Positions 1 to 12,529 of a stretch of 64,000 bases of DNA are shown here, piece by piece. The stretch comes from Proteromonas lacertae. Its lineage: Eukaryota; Sar; Bigyra; Opalinata; Proteromonadidae. The DNA lies in contig NGBS01000583.1 in NCBI GenBank assembly GCA_002245135.1, positions 124,001-188,000 of the forward strand, written 5' to 3'. A program made the position numbers and the translations under genes. The notes beneath the pieces are model-generated. The model had not been told where the DNA came from. It searched no databases and saw only the letters and a program-made list of their open reading frames with translations. Within the stretch, counting starts at the first letter, position 1. Every line of letters begins with the position of its first letter.

Positions 1-1779
1 AACATCTTACAAGCATACTCAAATTTAATTTATATAAACTGAATGCTGTTCCTATATTCAATGGAATTGATCCGATATTAGAAACAACTATTCTTTCCTC
101 ATCGTCGAATTTTACAATTTGTGGATTATTATGATATTTCTTTGAATCTATTAACTTTTGTAATTTTTCTTTTAGATCAGCATGCGTTAACTTAACGATA
201 TGCGGAGCTGGATGTTCTGTATGATTAATAGTATTAGTATTAGTATTAGGTGGAGGAGTAGAAGGAGTTGGTGTTGGTGTTTGAGAACGAGATGGTTTAG
301 GTATTCGTATATCAGCAGAGATAAAAGTATTAAAAAAACTACTGCTAGTCCTATTAGCAAATCTGTAATTATTATTATTATTATTATTATTATTGTCATT
401 ATTGTAGACATTGATATTGATATTACCATTATTATTTCTATAACTGCTACTAATATTAATATTCCTACTATTGATATTGAGAATATTATTGATGGGAGTA
501 ATAGGTCTAGAACTATTAATTCCAAAATTAGAATTACTATTAGAATTACTATTAATAGAAGTATTACCTCCACTTTTATTTGTACTACCACTGACTTCTG
601 TTGATTTTGATCCATAAAGTTTTTTAGAAAGTTCTTCTATTTCTTTACTTTGCTGCATTAATATTTCAATATTCTTCCTTTTTCTTCCTCTTTTCTTAGG
701 CATTACTATTTTTTCTTCTTGAGGAGGACGGAATTGAATCATTTGGGGAGATAATGGTTTAGGACTTTTTGATAACAAGTTACTTCTATCAATACCAAAT
801 TTATCACTTTCTACTTCATATTCTTCATCTTCTTCATTATCATCATCTTTATCATCATCATCGTTTTCAATAATAGCATGAATACTATTATCATAATAAT
901 TATCTTTCTTATATTTATAGAGATTATGATATCTCTTTCTGAAACCAGCTTGATGTGAACAAGTTGCTTTCTTTAAAAGACAAAATCTACATAATGTATT
1001 ATAATCTAAATCTCCAGTAAATGTCTTATACACAAATTGTGAAGTAGGTCTTCTTCTTTTACAATTATCACATTTTCTTGTTGGTCCAGTAAATAATCTT
1101 GTTTCTCTAGGAATCCAATCTTGTAAATAATTTGATTGAATATTTGTTGCACAAGTTGAACACACAAAATTTCCACTGTAAATAAATGATTTATTCTTTG
1201 ACACATCATTTGCACATTTAACACACTTCACTTTTTGTTTTTCAAATTCTTTAAATTCAGCGTATGCTTCATGTAATTCTAAAATATCTTTTCTTGTTTT
1301 TTTGGCATTCCTTTTGTATGGATCTTGAAGTGTATCTTTGTATGGATTGATATTTAAATAATTTTCCACCTCTTTATTATTTTCATATATTGATCTTCTA
1401 CTTACTTTACTATTACTTGGCGGTATATAATTGTATATGCTATGTTGAGAAATGACATTATCTGATACATCTCCTACAGCTATATAAATAGAAGGATCAT
1501 TCTGTGAATTATATTTTGGAGTATAAATTGGACTGTCTATAGCACCAGTAATTGGTATTCCCATCAAAATATTTGATTGTCTCGCATAATAAAAATCCTC
1601 TTTGATTTGTGGTTCTTTTCTTTCATCACATATTGCAGCTAAAGACTTTGATATGAATCTATTTGATGATCTACCTTGACTTTCGTTGTATTGCGTATTT
1701 ATACTCGCTGCTAGCACAACTTGTGAGTTATATGTTTCATAGCTGTGAAAATTATTTTGATTGAATGGAGAATATATCA
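1..1779 (-). CDS. Partial protein with two four-cysteine zinc fingers and Asn-rich tail
   Basis: One open frame runs from ATG at 1779 past the window edge, so the C-terminus is missing (593 codons seen). Around residues 185-270 there are two four-cysteine modules. The first is C-x2-C-x17-C-x2-C (starts CVKC, ends CSTC), the spacing of a GATA-type treble clef but without the GATA WRR core. The second is C-x2-C-x23-C-x2-C (CDNCKRRR to CRFC). Then come an acidic Asp/Glu stretch, a basic KKRGRKRK patch like a nuclear signal, and Ser/Asn-rich low complexity encoded by AAT repeats. A nuclear DNA-binding or chromatin role is inference only. A GCTTGAT-type motif lies about 75 bp upstream. Paralogous fingers of unknown function are an equally good description. 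Confidence 0.7.
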
Positions 1780-1852
1780 TTTTGTAATATGTATATATTT
1801 TACTAACTATATGAACTCTCTAATTATTATAAAATCATATAATTAGTTTTTT

Positions 1853-1862
1853 AAATCAAGCC
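1853..1862 (-). promoter_or_regulatory. GGCTTGATTT motif upstream of the zinc-finger gene
   Basis: On the minus strand this reads GGCTTGATTT, preceded by GTTTGA. The same GGCTTGA core lies 30-110 bp upstream of several other starts in the window. A core-promoter or activator site is inferred from recurrence only. Confidence 0.35.
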
Positions 1863-2019
1863 TCAAACTATTTAAGATTTTTCATTTCAAAAAATATTTG
1901 ATGTTAATGTTGAGATTATGTATAAATTTAGTTTTATATTTCTTTGGTGAATATTAAATTATGTATTTACAAAGTTAATAAGGAAATTATACAACACTGA
2001 ATAAATAATCAATAAATAT

Positions 2020-2584
2020 CTATTCTTCTTTAGTCTTTTCTGTGTCTGTTACTTCTTCATTGGATTCTTTTTTAGTCTGCTCTGTTTGAATTTGATTTTC
2101 AGGTGGTGAATTTACATTTTGATGCATTCTTCTATAGTCTACTCTAAATACTTTCACTCTTTCCTTTTTATCCACTCTACTTTTAGGAAATTTAAATGAT
2201 GGAGTTACCCATGTCCCACCTATATCACTATAACATCAAAATCTATACAAGAACATTGAGATCCAGCCCAAACATACGTTCCTATGTGATAATTACATTT
2301 AGGACAGTAAATTGGTCCTTCTGTTTCTGATGTGTCTTTCATCCACTCAAGAGGTTCTTCAACAAAATATGATTCACAACCATAGGCGACATTATGTATT
2401 AATTCATCCTAAAAATACATTTCTTTTAACATTTTGAGTATACTTTCAATAGCCTTTTACTATCAATTCTATGTTTTCCTGGTTCATGTGTAAATATTTT
2501 TGTATCATCAAATAAAATAGTTCTGCATTTGATGCAAGTGTATAATGGAATAGTCAAATCCTGGTTGGTGTATTTTTGAAGCAT
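2020..2584 (-). CDS. Stand-alone YVH1/DUSP12-type zinc-binding domain protein
   Basis: Three exons with introns at 2409-2443 (35 nt) and 2220-2248 (29 nt) give 166 residues in one frame. The product matches the C-terminal zinc-binding domain of YVH1/DUSP12: an N-terminal CIKC with HEPG, then EPLEWM, CPKC, the W-x-G-x-QCSCG block and WVTPSF, ending in KSRVD. The family normally has a dual-specificity phosphatase domain before it; here translation starts just ahead of the first CxxC and the upstream DNA is the divergent epimerase gene, so no phosphatase exists. In yeast the zinc domain alone serves 60S ribosome maturation (Mrt4 release), so that role is the likely one. The 29-nt intron splits the CSC/GTW junction and its removal exactly restores the conserved motif. 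The tail is acidic and low complexity. Confidence 0.82.
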
Positions 2585-2716
2585 TTTTCTTAACAAGTTT
2601 GAAATGAATGTTTGAGAAGTGACTTTCCAGCCACATTTTTTGACTTTATTTAAATTGGTTTGTGAAAACTTTTCGTAATATCTTTTTTTTTATTCTCTTT
2701 TTTTCTTTTCGCAGAA

Positions 2717-3598
2717 ATGTCAATTGAAGTTTTAAAAGATAAAAATAATCTCGAATATGTTCATTTTACACATGAATCAGGATCTTCCTGCGATTGTTAT
2801 CTGTTTGGAGCACATGTAACAAATTTTACGGATTCTAAAGGTAATTCAGTAATATTTTTAAGCAAAAAAACAAAAATGGATGGAAAGACTGCAATTCGTG
2901 GTGGAATTCCCTTAATTTTCCCTCAATTCAATAAAAGAGGTAGTTTACCAAAGCATGGATTTGCTAGAACATCAATGTGGAGTTTTATTGGTCGTGCAAT
3001 TAGTTCAGAAGAAGTAATGGTTACTTTTGGACTAAAGAATAACGATGAAACAATGAAAATATGGCCTCATCCATTTGAGTTAGAATATACATTACATTTA
3101 TCTGCAATGAAGTTGACTGTTTATATGAAAATTATTAATTCAGGAGATGAACCTTTCAAATTTCATGCTTTATTCCATAATTACTTTAATGTTCCAGATA
3201 TAATTAAATCGACTATAACAGGATTAAAGACTGCTCATTTCTATACTACTGTTGAAAAAGGAGAGAGTATAATAATAATATGAATTATAAATTTACTGTT
3301 TATAGTCAACGATGAAGAATATCATGTGCCTCCATCCCTAGATGCAGTATTTCCAAATGGTCCTAATCATGTGCTTCTAGATAAAAAAGATGGAACAAAA
3401 GTAGAATTATTAATTAACGAACCTTTAAAACACGATGTTGTCATTTGGAATGTTGGAGAAGAAGCAAGAAATGTATCTGACTTTGAACCTCAAGATTATA
3501 AATATTATGTTTGTATCGAACCTGGATTTATCGAAGATTTTGTCGAGTTGAATGCTAAAGATAGTTGGAACTTGTCTGAAAGTATTGTTTCTATGTAA
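2717..3598 (+). CDS. Glucose-6-phosphate 1-epimerase-like mutarotase (YeaD family)
   Basis: Two exons joined across a 39-nt intron (3267-3305) give 280 residues. Hallmarks of the D-hexose-6-phosphate epimerase branch of the aldose-1-epimerase fold are present: GGIPLIFPQF followed by HGFAR with the catalytic histidine, FHNYFNV with a second active-site histidine, and CIEPGF, whose glutamate fits the catalytic base. It should interconvert alpha and beta anomers of hexose 6-phosphates in the cytosol. No signal peptide is visible. It is transcribed away from the YVH1-domain gene, with 132 bp between starts. Length matches the family (about 270-300 residues). The spliced junction reads EKGEIND, continuous in frame. 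Confidence 0.87.
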
Positions 3599-3755
3599 AT
3601 CTCCATTTAATTGAATTTGTTTCTTGTTTCAATATATTTAATCGTTTCATAATTTAAAATTCAAACTGTCATAATAGAATAAATGAATGTTAATAGATCC
3701 ATACTAAGTATTTAATTATTTATTTAAATGAATTATAGAGAGTAGAAGCAAAGCA

Positions 3756-5393
3756 ATGCGATTATATTCACCAGGAGAACATAATCCTTTTTATAACATG
3801 TTAAATAAAAGCAAAAAAAGAGACATATCTTGTATTGCCTCGCCTACATATCAGATTGAAGAAAAATCAAGGTCATCATCTTCTTCTTCCATAAGTGAAG
3901 AATCAATCGAAATTGCTAGATCAGAAGTGTCTAGTCCTGATTATCACGATGTTCATAGTCCAATAAACAACATTCAACCAATCAAACCTTATTCTGTTCA
4001 ATCTGTCAAATTAGCTAATAGTTTTGTTAATCCAATTAAGAGAAGAAGAATTGAACAAACTGAAGATAGCGAAATGAAAATATCAACTGGTTCGACATGC
4101 ACATCATCATCATCATCAGCTTTTTCTCAGTCAACTATGTCAGATATAAAAAGTCAATCAATTCTATATTCAGAGAAGAAATATAAACCACAGTCAGTTA
4201 TAAAACAAGCAAATAATCCTGTAGTAAATATAGGATATTCAAATGATTCACCAATGCCACCAGTACTCTTTTCATCAAGAAAGAATTCAAATAAAAGAGA
4301 ACCATTCAAAGAAATTGAAAAAAAGAGTAATGAAAATGTAGTTATAGTTAATAAAAATGAATATATAATCAAAAGAGAAGTTGGCAGAGGTGGTTCTGGG
4401 CATGTTTATGAAGTACAATCATCTAATGGAGAAGTGTTAGCATTAAAAGTGATTGATACAAATACAGAAGAAGAAAGAAAATGTATTAGATCTGAAATAG
4501 AATACTTAGAGAAATTTAAAGGTAATGAATATATAATTCAATTAATCGATTCACAAATTACACATAAAAAGACTTTTATTGTATATTTTTATTTTATTTT
4601 ATTTTTCTTATAAAAATAGGTAATGGAATTTGGTAATTTATCACTCAAAGAATTCTTAAAGAAAAATAGGAATAGTTTAGAAATGACAAAGATAATCGAC
4701 TTATTCTTACAGTTACTATACTCTGTTAGTCAAATACATAATGCAAATATAATTCATGCTGATTTGAAACCAGCTAATTTTTTATTTGTAAATGAAAGAT
4801 TGAAACTGATAGATTTTGGAATATCAAAACAGATTGATGATCCATCAAACACAACAAAAGTAATAGATGTAAATGCAAAAGGTACAATAAATTATCTTCC
4901 TCCAGAAGTATTAGAACAAGATTATTATGATGAAGGTAATGAAAGTGGAGGTAAAAAGTTCGGCAGAAGTAGAGATATATACTCATTAGGATGTATTTTC
5001 TATGAAATGATATATAATATTACTCCAATTCAAAGATATGGTAAACTTGCTATGGATGTGTTGAGGACTTTTACTGATCCTATTGCAAAGTATCCTAAAG
5101 ATGGCCCAAATGTTTCAGATAGAGTTAAGAGAGTTATTAATATGTGTTTATTAAAAGATGCAAATAAAAGACCCAAAATTGATGATTTAATAGAAAAAAC
5201 AAAGGCATTGTTAGAACCACCAAAAACTAAAGCAGAAGATGTTAATATTATTTTGAAATATATTAGTGAAAAGGTTGATTTAAAAGATGAAGGTACTAGG
5301 ATGTTTATTAGCAAAGTCTTAACTGACATTATTAATGAGCAAGAACCATTAAATATTCAGACTATTTATAAAAAGGTATTGAATAAAAAATAA
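3756..5393 (+). CDS. TTK: MPS1/TTK-type dual-specificity protein kinase
   Basis: Two exons with a 39-nt intron (4581-4619) give 532 residues. The first 200 residues are Ser-rich and unstructured. The kinase domain shows GRGGSGHVYEV (glycine loop), LALKVID (VAIK lysine), HADLKPANFLF, LIDFGI and a GTINYLPPE activation segment. HxDLKPANFL followed by KLIDFGI and GTxNYxPPE is the signature of MPS1/TTK spindle-checkpoint kinases, which carry H-S/A-D in place of HRD. The spliced hinge reads FIVMEFGNLSL, as in TTK. The expected role is kinetochore attachment monitoring or spindle-pole duplication. The N-terminus is much shorter than human TTK (857 residues) and no TPR repeat is visible. The C-terminal tail after the kinase is about 50 residues. 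Confidence 0.88.
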
Positions 5394-5570
5394 GTAAATT
5401 ATATAATTTTGTGCTGTTAAATTAAGTAATTAGAAATTTTTGAAAATTACACATAAATTTTAAATAATAAACTGTAGTAATTTAATTAATACGCAGTAAA
5501 AATCAATATATATTTATATAATTGATGAAATGATTAAATATATACAAATTAATGTTAATTTAGTTTTGAA

Positions 5571-8500
5571 CTAATAACCTTTCGAGATTTCTTTCTTTAT
5601 TCTTAAATATTCTGCATTATTCAACGCTCTTTTCAGCATAGCATCAGTAATAATCTCATTATTACACATATCGATTAACGCATTTCTAGCAGAAGTCCTA
5701 GTCTCAGGCTGTGGTTCAGTTATACTCTTTAACATTAATTTCACTATCACATCGAAATCTTTCATTTTCTTCGTCTTCACTCCTAAGATTTTACAATAAT
5801 TACATAAATAATAAATGGCTTTTCCTTTTACCATACAATTACGATGTGAAGTCATAGTTAATAACACTGGAACAATTTTTACATCTGTACAATTGTCAAA
5901 AATAGATTGCATTGCATTATCAGCTGCTTCACTAAGAAAACCTGCATTATCGATAGTTTTCTTCAACAGTGATAATATAATATATTCTATTTCAGAATTC
6001 ATTTTGGTTTTTAAACCATAAAACATATCAGCAACACATAACATTCCATTTTTACTAACAGCAGATCTTAAATTATCAACAGCTTTAGATACAGATAATA
6101 CTATCGCATGTAAATCGTTAGTAATTAAATTGGAATGATAAAGTGATAAAGAACGAATCTAAATATTGTAAAAATGAATATAATATATACTTGATTTAAG
6201 GCATTTACATGTTTATCCCAATCTTGTGTCTTTAATGCATTCATTACTTCATTTAATGCACTTGTTGGATTTCTACATGGCTGTATTTCTTCTCTTGATA
6301 AATATAATGCTTGAGGAACTAAATTTGCACCTGGAACTTCATTCTTTTTTTCATTACTATTCTTATTCTTTACATTATTATTATTATTCTGTCTATTGTT
6401 TCTATTTCCATTAATTTTGGGTTTGTTTTCTTCTTTTCTTCTAACAGGCTTCTCTTCTTCTTCTTCTTCTTCCTCCTCCTCCTCTTCATTACTTTCATCA
6501 TCATTCTCATCATCATTCTCATCATCTTCTTCACTACTCTCTTCTTCTTCACTACTACTTCCTTCTAAACTACTACTATCATTTTCATCATCATCATCTT
6601 CTTCTTCTTCACTTTCTTCTTTTCGTTTTGGCTTTTCTTTTTGTCTTTGTTTTTCTTTATAATTACTATTACTATGTGATTCTTCATGTGCTTCTTCTAA
6701 TGCTTGTTCAGATGGTCTTTTTCTTAAAGATGTAACTCTAAGAGGAGTTGGACAAATAACTGGAGCACGATTCTTCATTGAACTATATTTAATCATTGCT
6801 GGTCTTAATTCTCTATTTTGTGATGGTTGTTGTTGTTGTTGTTGTTGTTGTTGTTCAGGTGGTAAGGGAGGTTCATATTGTTGTTGATGATAATGATACT
6901 TTGATTGCTGTTGAGATTGTCTAGGTTGTGATGTTTGTGGTGGTTGAAGCAATTGAGGTGTTGGAGATTCTCTATCATATTTTGGTTTTGGTAAATTATC
7001 AATTTTAAAAATAGATGGATTTTGTAATGGTCTAATAGGTCTATCTTCTCCAACAGTGATTGGTGTATAAACATTACTGTCACTAGTTACAGATGATGGA
7101 GATTGTATTGATGATGGTAATGGTGGTGGCTGAGAATCCATTATATTATTCACTACTCTTCTTATTGGATTAGCTTCATATTTTCCTCTATTTGATCTTG
7201 AAGTAGGTGTGAAACTTTTGTTTATTTCATAATCACCATTTAATCCTCTACCAAATGATGTACTATTCTTACAGCTCTAATAATTATACACATAAACGAT
7301 ATTTATACTTGTGGCACTAGCGAAGGCATTGCACTTTGAACTCTACTCACAGGTATTTCATCTTTTTCAATAGCTGCTTCTAAGTCTATACAACAATATA
7401 AATATGTATAAAAGTATACTTGATTTTTCAACTGCTAAATTTGCACTAAATGCTCTTCTACTACTGTTTCTGCTCTTTAATAATGTCAATTTAGATCTCA
7501 TATCTTCTCTATTAATTCTATCAATACTTGGCCTAAATATATATTATATATATATCATTGATACTGTTTGATTACATTTCCACTTACACTACCATTACCA
7601 CCACTATTTTCATTATAACCATCATCATCTTCACCAACAGCTAAGGGTGATACTTGAACTGCATTATTCAGTGATGATAACACTTGACAACCTGCTACTC
7701 GATGGACTATATTACGAGAGGATTCTCCTCTTCTTACATGTACTGGTGATGTAACATAATCTTGTATAATGATGGATGTATCACCTAAGGTGGTTGTATT
7801 ATTATTATTATTATTTGTATTATTAGGAGTATTGCTATTACTGTCTAAATTTAATGCCTTTTTATAAGTGCTCATATTCATATAATCATCTTCATCATAA
7901 AATGGAGTTATCTTAACAGGACTCTATACATATAATTAATTATTATTATTACTATTATACTATATTCATATGTTGTTGTGATTTAGGAGATGGTTCTTTA
8001 TTTGGTTTTGAATTTGGATTGTTATTAAACATAGCTAATTGATCAGGAGGTAATGATATAGGTGGATTTGAGAGTATTAGATAAATATTTTGATGTGGAA
8101 AATGTTTTATCATTATATTAATACAATTCGCTGCTGAATTAGATATATTAATATCAGTATTACCTAAATATTGAGTTAAATAACTTAACTATATATATTT
8201 ATAATTATTATGTTAAAAATATACTATTTCTAGAATATCATTTGGATTGATTGATCCTAAGGAATCTAATGCTGGTTCAATAATCTTAAATGCTTCATTT
8301 TTACAGGATATAGACGATAGTTTTACATTTGATAATAAATATTTAATAATAGCTGATCCTTCATAATACTTAAACATACATTGAAACAGATCATTTATTT
8401 CATCTTTTATCATTTGAACTTTACTTGTTAACTTTGGAATTAATGTAGCTACTAGTTGTGGAAGATAAGGCCAAAACACGGATTGTAGTTTCAATATTAT

Positions 8501-8907
8501 CTATTATTGTGAGATAATGAGAGATTTACAATACTTCATTCAAAATTTGTATTGTCGAAGAAGTTATTTGAAAGTTTGGTTCTGCTAAAAGTGAAAATAA
8601 GAACTGCAATAGTCCATTAAGATCTGTCTGCAACTGCATAGGAGATGATTCTATTAATAAATAATAATTACCTTTTTTAAAATACTAGATATGATATTTT
8701 GCAGTTCTTCTATTGCAGATAAACGAGTTTCCCATGCTTTTTCATAAAAAATATTGTTGTATATAGAGAGAGGTATTACTCCACACATAACAGCAACTAA
8801 AATATAAAATTATAATTCATATAAAATATATATTATTATATAAGTGAGCAAATGACAAATAAAAGTAAAGAAATACCTGGATTGAGTGACATTTGATTAG
8901 TGTTCAT
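5571..8907 (-). CDS. TOGARAM/crescerin-like TOG-domain microtubule protein
   Basis: Ten exons and nine introns give 993 residues; introns are 32-38 nt apart from the first at 8797-8876 (80 nt). The N-terminal third is a HEAT/TOG-like array beginning AWETRLSAIEEL. The middle is low complexity: poly-Q near 6825, an Asp/Glu/Ser block at 6440-6620 and Asn runs. The last 230 residues match the C-terminal TOG domain of crescerin/TOGARAM: DWDKHVNALNQIRSL, then LRSAVSKNGMLCVADMF, then TRTSARNAL. These proteins bind tubulin and set axoneme length in cilia. All splice junctions restore one frame. Intron 2 (8634-8671) ends TATGCAG, the only non-TAG acceptor I used. The gene starts head-to-head with the coiled-coil gene at 9090. 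CLASP-like is the alternative, but the C-terminal match favours TOGARAM. Confidence 0.8.
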
Positions 8908-9035
8908 CTATTACACAAAAAAAATTAACAGGGTAAATACATTATAATAATTACTAGTCATTTTGAATTGTTTAACAGCCTAGATTTGATAAATCATCAA
9001 AATATCTGTTTGGTTCTAGGTTCGGCATACGAAGT

Positions 9036-9043
9036 GGCTTGAC
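9036..9043 (+). promoter_or_regulatory. GGCTTGAC motif in the 182-bp bidirectional intergenic
   Basis: This lies 46 bp before the coiled-coil gene start, between two divergent genes, and matches the recurrent GGCTTGA core. Function is inferred from recurrence. Confidence 0.3.
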
Positions 9044-9089
9044 CTTCAAATTACAACTGACAAACCCATTTGTTTTTGTATTTAATCTA

Positions 9090-11758
9090 ATGACCACACC
9101 GCACTCAGTGCAGCCATTAGTGAATGATGTATATTTAGAATATTATTATGACAATAGGGACTTCCTAACATGCAAGATAATGATAAAGTTTATTTATATT
9201 CACAAATAGCAGGCCTGCATCAGCAATTAAATGATCAAATAGCAAAGACAAATAAATTGGCATTAAAAAATAAAGCATTAATGAATACTATACAGTCAAT
9301 CAGGAATGGTACTGATCCAACCTCTTTGTCACTAGTATGATCATAGATAATTCATTTGTAGGGGACTCTTGTATTTATGCTTAAGTCAAGTACAGATAAA
9401 AATGTTGTTCCAATAATTAGAGGTGTTACAGAAATGAAATCTCAAATAATAGAACTAATTAATAAATCTAAAGTAACAGATCGAAGTATTAAATCATTTT
9501 AACTATTCATTATAATAGGTGAAGCAACATATATTGCTAATGTTTTTTGTAGATTTTTCACATTCCTATATCAACATGTAAATAATAACCAACAAAACTC
9601 TTTATTATCATTCATTTCAAATGCTATTAATGATTTGAAAAATTTTGTGAATATGACTCCAAATCAGCAAGATTTTGAAAGATTGTGTGAAAAATATGTA
9701 ATACATTTATCACTAAGCGAAGATTTTGAGGATACTCTATCCATAATACCAGATTCAAAGATTGCAGATGAATGTATATATATTTGAGTAATAAATTATA
9801 ATAAAATAGTGTTTGGAATTTCAATCGAAGATCATGCTCAATTGGCAGCTGAATTAAAGCCAAGTATTGATAAATTAATAAGCAAACTATCACAATCACA
9901 ATTAATACATATATTAGAACAATTTGGATATGCATCTAAAGATATTCCAACTACAAAGAAGGAATTACAGAAACATGTGTATGATTTAAGGCTAAGATAT
10001 GAAATAATGAAATTAGATCGAAGTTCCTCATCACTCTCTGATATAAATGAAATGAGAGATAGAGAAATATCACAAATATTTCATCCTAATAATACTTTTA
10101 ATAATAATAATAATAATAATTCATCAATAAATAGTAGGTATTATAATAATCAATCAATAGCAAGTAAGCCTAAATCAGGTCAACCGAAAAGATCTGCATC
10201 AACAGGCAAACTGAGATCTTCAACTTCCACTAATAATGTCAATAATAATAATAATAATAATAATAATCCAATTAGTAGAAATAGAATACCAGTTCAAACT
10301 GTTGATACTGCTAATCTTATACCTTCTAGAAGAACATCCTCTGCATCATCATCAACTACAACAACTACTGCTACATCAACTACTCCCACAAACCCAAATA
10401 ATAATAATAATAATAGAACAAAACAACCTATTCAACAAGTCCCACAACAACAACAACCAATTCAGCTAATACAACAACCTGTACAACAACAACAACAACA
10501 ACAACAACAATTACATTTCCCTACTCAATTACAACAGCGAAGTGTATCTGCTAGTAAACGAAGAACTTCCAATATAAGTACAGCCAGTCAACCAGTACCC
10601 TATGCACATATATCTAGTGGTATTAACAACTTAGGAAAATATGGACGAAGATCAATAGTAAATTTAGATAAATCAAGAAATTCAAATACTAATTTTCAAA
10701 TTAATGTTCCTTCAATATCAAGACCAGTTAAATCTAATCAAAATAATTCGCATAATGTTCCTCTAACTACAAATCAAAATAACACTAATTCATATTATAA
10801 TGATGAAGTGGAAATAGATAATAATAATAATAATAATAGTTTTACAGTACCTGATAATATACAACAACAACAACAACAACCTCCGCTTGCTCCTACTTCA
10901 CCTGTTCCAAGTCAAACCTCAACAAATCATCATCATCATCACCATCATCATTCTAGACAACCATCTACATCCTCTATTATATCTAATAATTCAGTTCCAT
11001 TAAAATCTAATGTTAGTAGGTCATCAACTCCTTCTAGAAAACAACAACAACAACAACAAGCTCCAACTCCAGTAAATGTAGTAATAAAACAACCACCTCC
11101 TCAACAACCAATAGTAATACCATCTGCACCAATTGCATCATCATTAAATGTAAAAATTACTACATCTATTCCTCCAACTAATGATTCTCCTCCTCCTCCT
11201 CCTGTTTCATCTTCTTCTACTAAACCTAATAATAATAATAATAATTCAAAACCATCCTCTAAAACTCCAACACCAAATCCAACTGAAAATAAGAAAACAT
11301 TACCTGTAACTATTTCTTCTGTAAAATCTAATAATCATAAAACATCTTCCACTATACCTATATCAATAGAACCTCCCAAACAACCACCATCACAAGAAGT
11401 AGAAGAAGAAGAAGAAGTGAATATCCAAATTGATACTAAATTTGAACCACCATCAGAACCTCCACCAGAAAATCCAAATCAGGTTGTTGAACAGAATGTA
11501 ATAAAATTTATACCTCCTCCAAATGAAACTCAGTCATTTCCTCTACCTGAACCATCAAAAGAAGAAAGACAACAACAACAAAATAATAATAATAATAATA
11601 TTGATGATGATGATGAAGATTTTTACAATAGAGAATTTGCTAAAGAGGATTATTATGGAGAAGAATGTAATGAAGAGAATAATGAAATATCAAATGATGT
11701 GTTGAATGATCTACAGCCAAGTACTGATTATAGTGAAGAACAAGATCCACCACAATAA
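9090..11758 (+). CDS. Coiled-coil protein with long Q/N/P-rich tail, unrecognised family
   Basis: Five exons with introns at 9129-9157, 9335-9361, 9486-9518 and 9774-9809 (27-36 nt) give 847 residues in one frame. The first 250 residues are predicted helical and look like a folded module: a short coiled coil (HQQLNDQIAKTNK), then amphipathic helices ending in a leucine-rich KELQKHVYDLRLRYEIMKLD. From about residue 270 the protein is low complexity: poly-Asn, poly-Gln, a run of eight His, Pro-rich blocks and an acidic end. I do not recognise the family. Sharing a 182-bp promoter region with the TOGARAM gene hints at a cytoskeletal or ciliary link, which is inference. Homopolymers are mostly pure AAT, CAA or CAT repeats and should vary in length between strains. 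Confidence 0.72.
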
Positions 11759-12529
11759 AAAAGATAATATTAATAATATTATATGTTATTTATTTAAATA
11801 TATTATCTGTTGTAGGTTTTCAAAATTGTACTAACCGACAATGGTATTAAATCATGTACATAAACAAAATATAAACCTATATATATCATTCTATAAAGAG
11901 CCGAAATAACTGAATGTAGATGAGTTTTTACAATTCTTGTAATTTGATATTATACTTTTCAATGAGTAATACTATTATTTTATATATTTAATATGTGATT
12001 TAGAATGATATTAACAATTTGAAAGAAAAATTATATGATAAAATGTATTATATTGTATTTCTATATTTTCATTACTATCTATGTTACTTAATTTAACTTT
12101 TGATAATGTTAGTAACATTTGTAGAGGTGTGTTTAGTCAAATTTCTCTGTGTCAGGTTATATTGAATAATAATAGGAACCTCATATTATTTGGTAGATGT
12201 ATAAATTTATAATTCTTTTCTACTTTTTCTGCCTACACCTGGTTCACCAAGGATAATTACGTTCTTCTTTTCACTGATAGTTTTACAAACATCAATTAAA
12301 AACTGTAATTCATTTACATCGTCCAAAATCTGTAAGAAGGGTTTATCTTCAATTGAAAAAATAAAAATAGATGGGATGTTAGAAGAAGAAAAGAAAGAAT
12401 TGTCAAAAGAATTCTTAAATATAAAATAGATAAATATAATATTAATTGTGGAATGAGTTTTTAAGGAACAATACTTAAAGTTCGATATTTATCTAATAGT
12501 TGCTAAAGGTTTTAATCTTCTCCTGATTT
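11759..12529. other. 771-bp intergenic region between a convergent gene pair
   Basis: This AT-rich stretch separates the 3' ends of the coiled-coil gene (+) and the first HSP70 gene (-). The only coding-like content I see is the P-loop fragment at about 12217-12424 on the minus strand. Nothing else is supported. Confidence 0.6.
12217..12424 (-). pseudogene. Possible fragment of a P-loop (AAA+/Clp-like) ATPase
   Basis: A short minus-strand frame reads ILDDVNELQFLIDVCKTIS followed by KKNVIILGEPGVGRKS and then a stop. GEPGVG is the Walker A environment of Clp/Hsp100 and dynein AAA modules, but GRKS replaces the expected GK[ST]. There is no start codon, no Walker B and no continuation on either side. 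It could be a degraded gene fragment, a lone exon of a gene I cannot assemble, or chance. Confidence 0.25.

Noticed and set aside
187-615. Long open frames on both strands over an AAT/ATT-rich block
   Set aside because: They are hydrophobic or Ser/Ile-rich shadows of the Asn-rich part of the minus-strand zinc-finger gene.
6226-6662. Plus-strand Ser- and Leu-rich open frames
   Set aside because: Antisense of the Asp/Glu/Ser low-complexity region of the TOGARAM-like gene; no start context or domain.
9010-9090. Possible tRNA because of a GGTTCGG B-box-like string
   Set aside because: No A box, no cloverleaf and no acceptor stem can be drawn; the stretch is the promoter of the gene at 9090.
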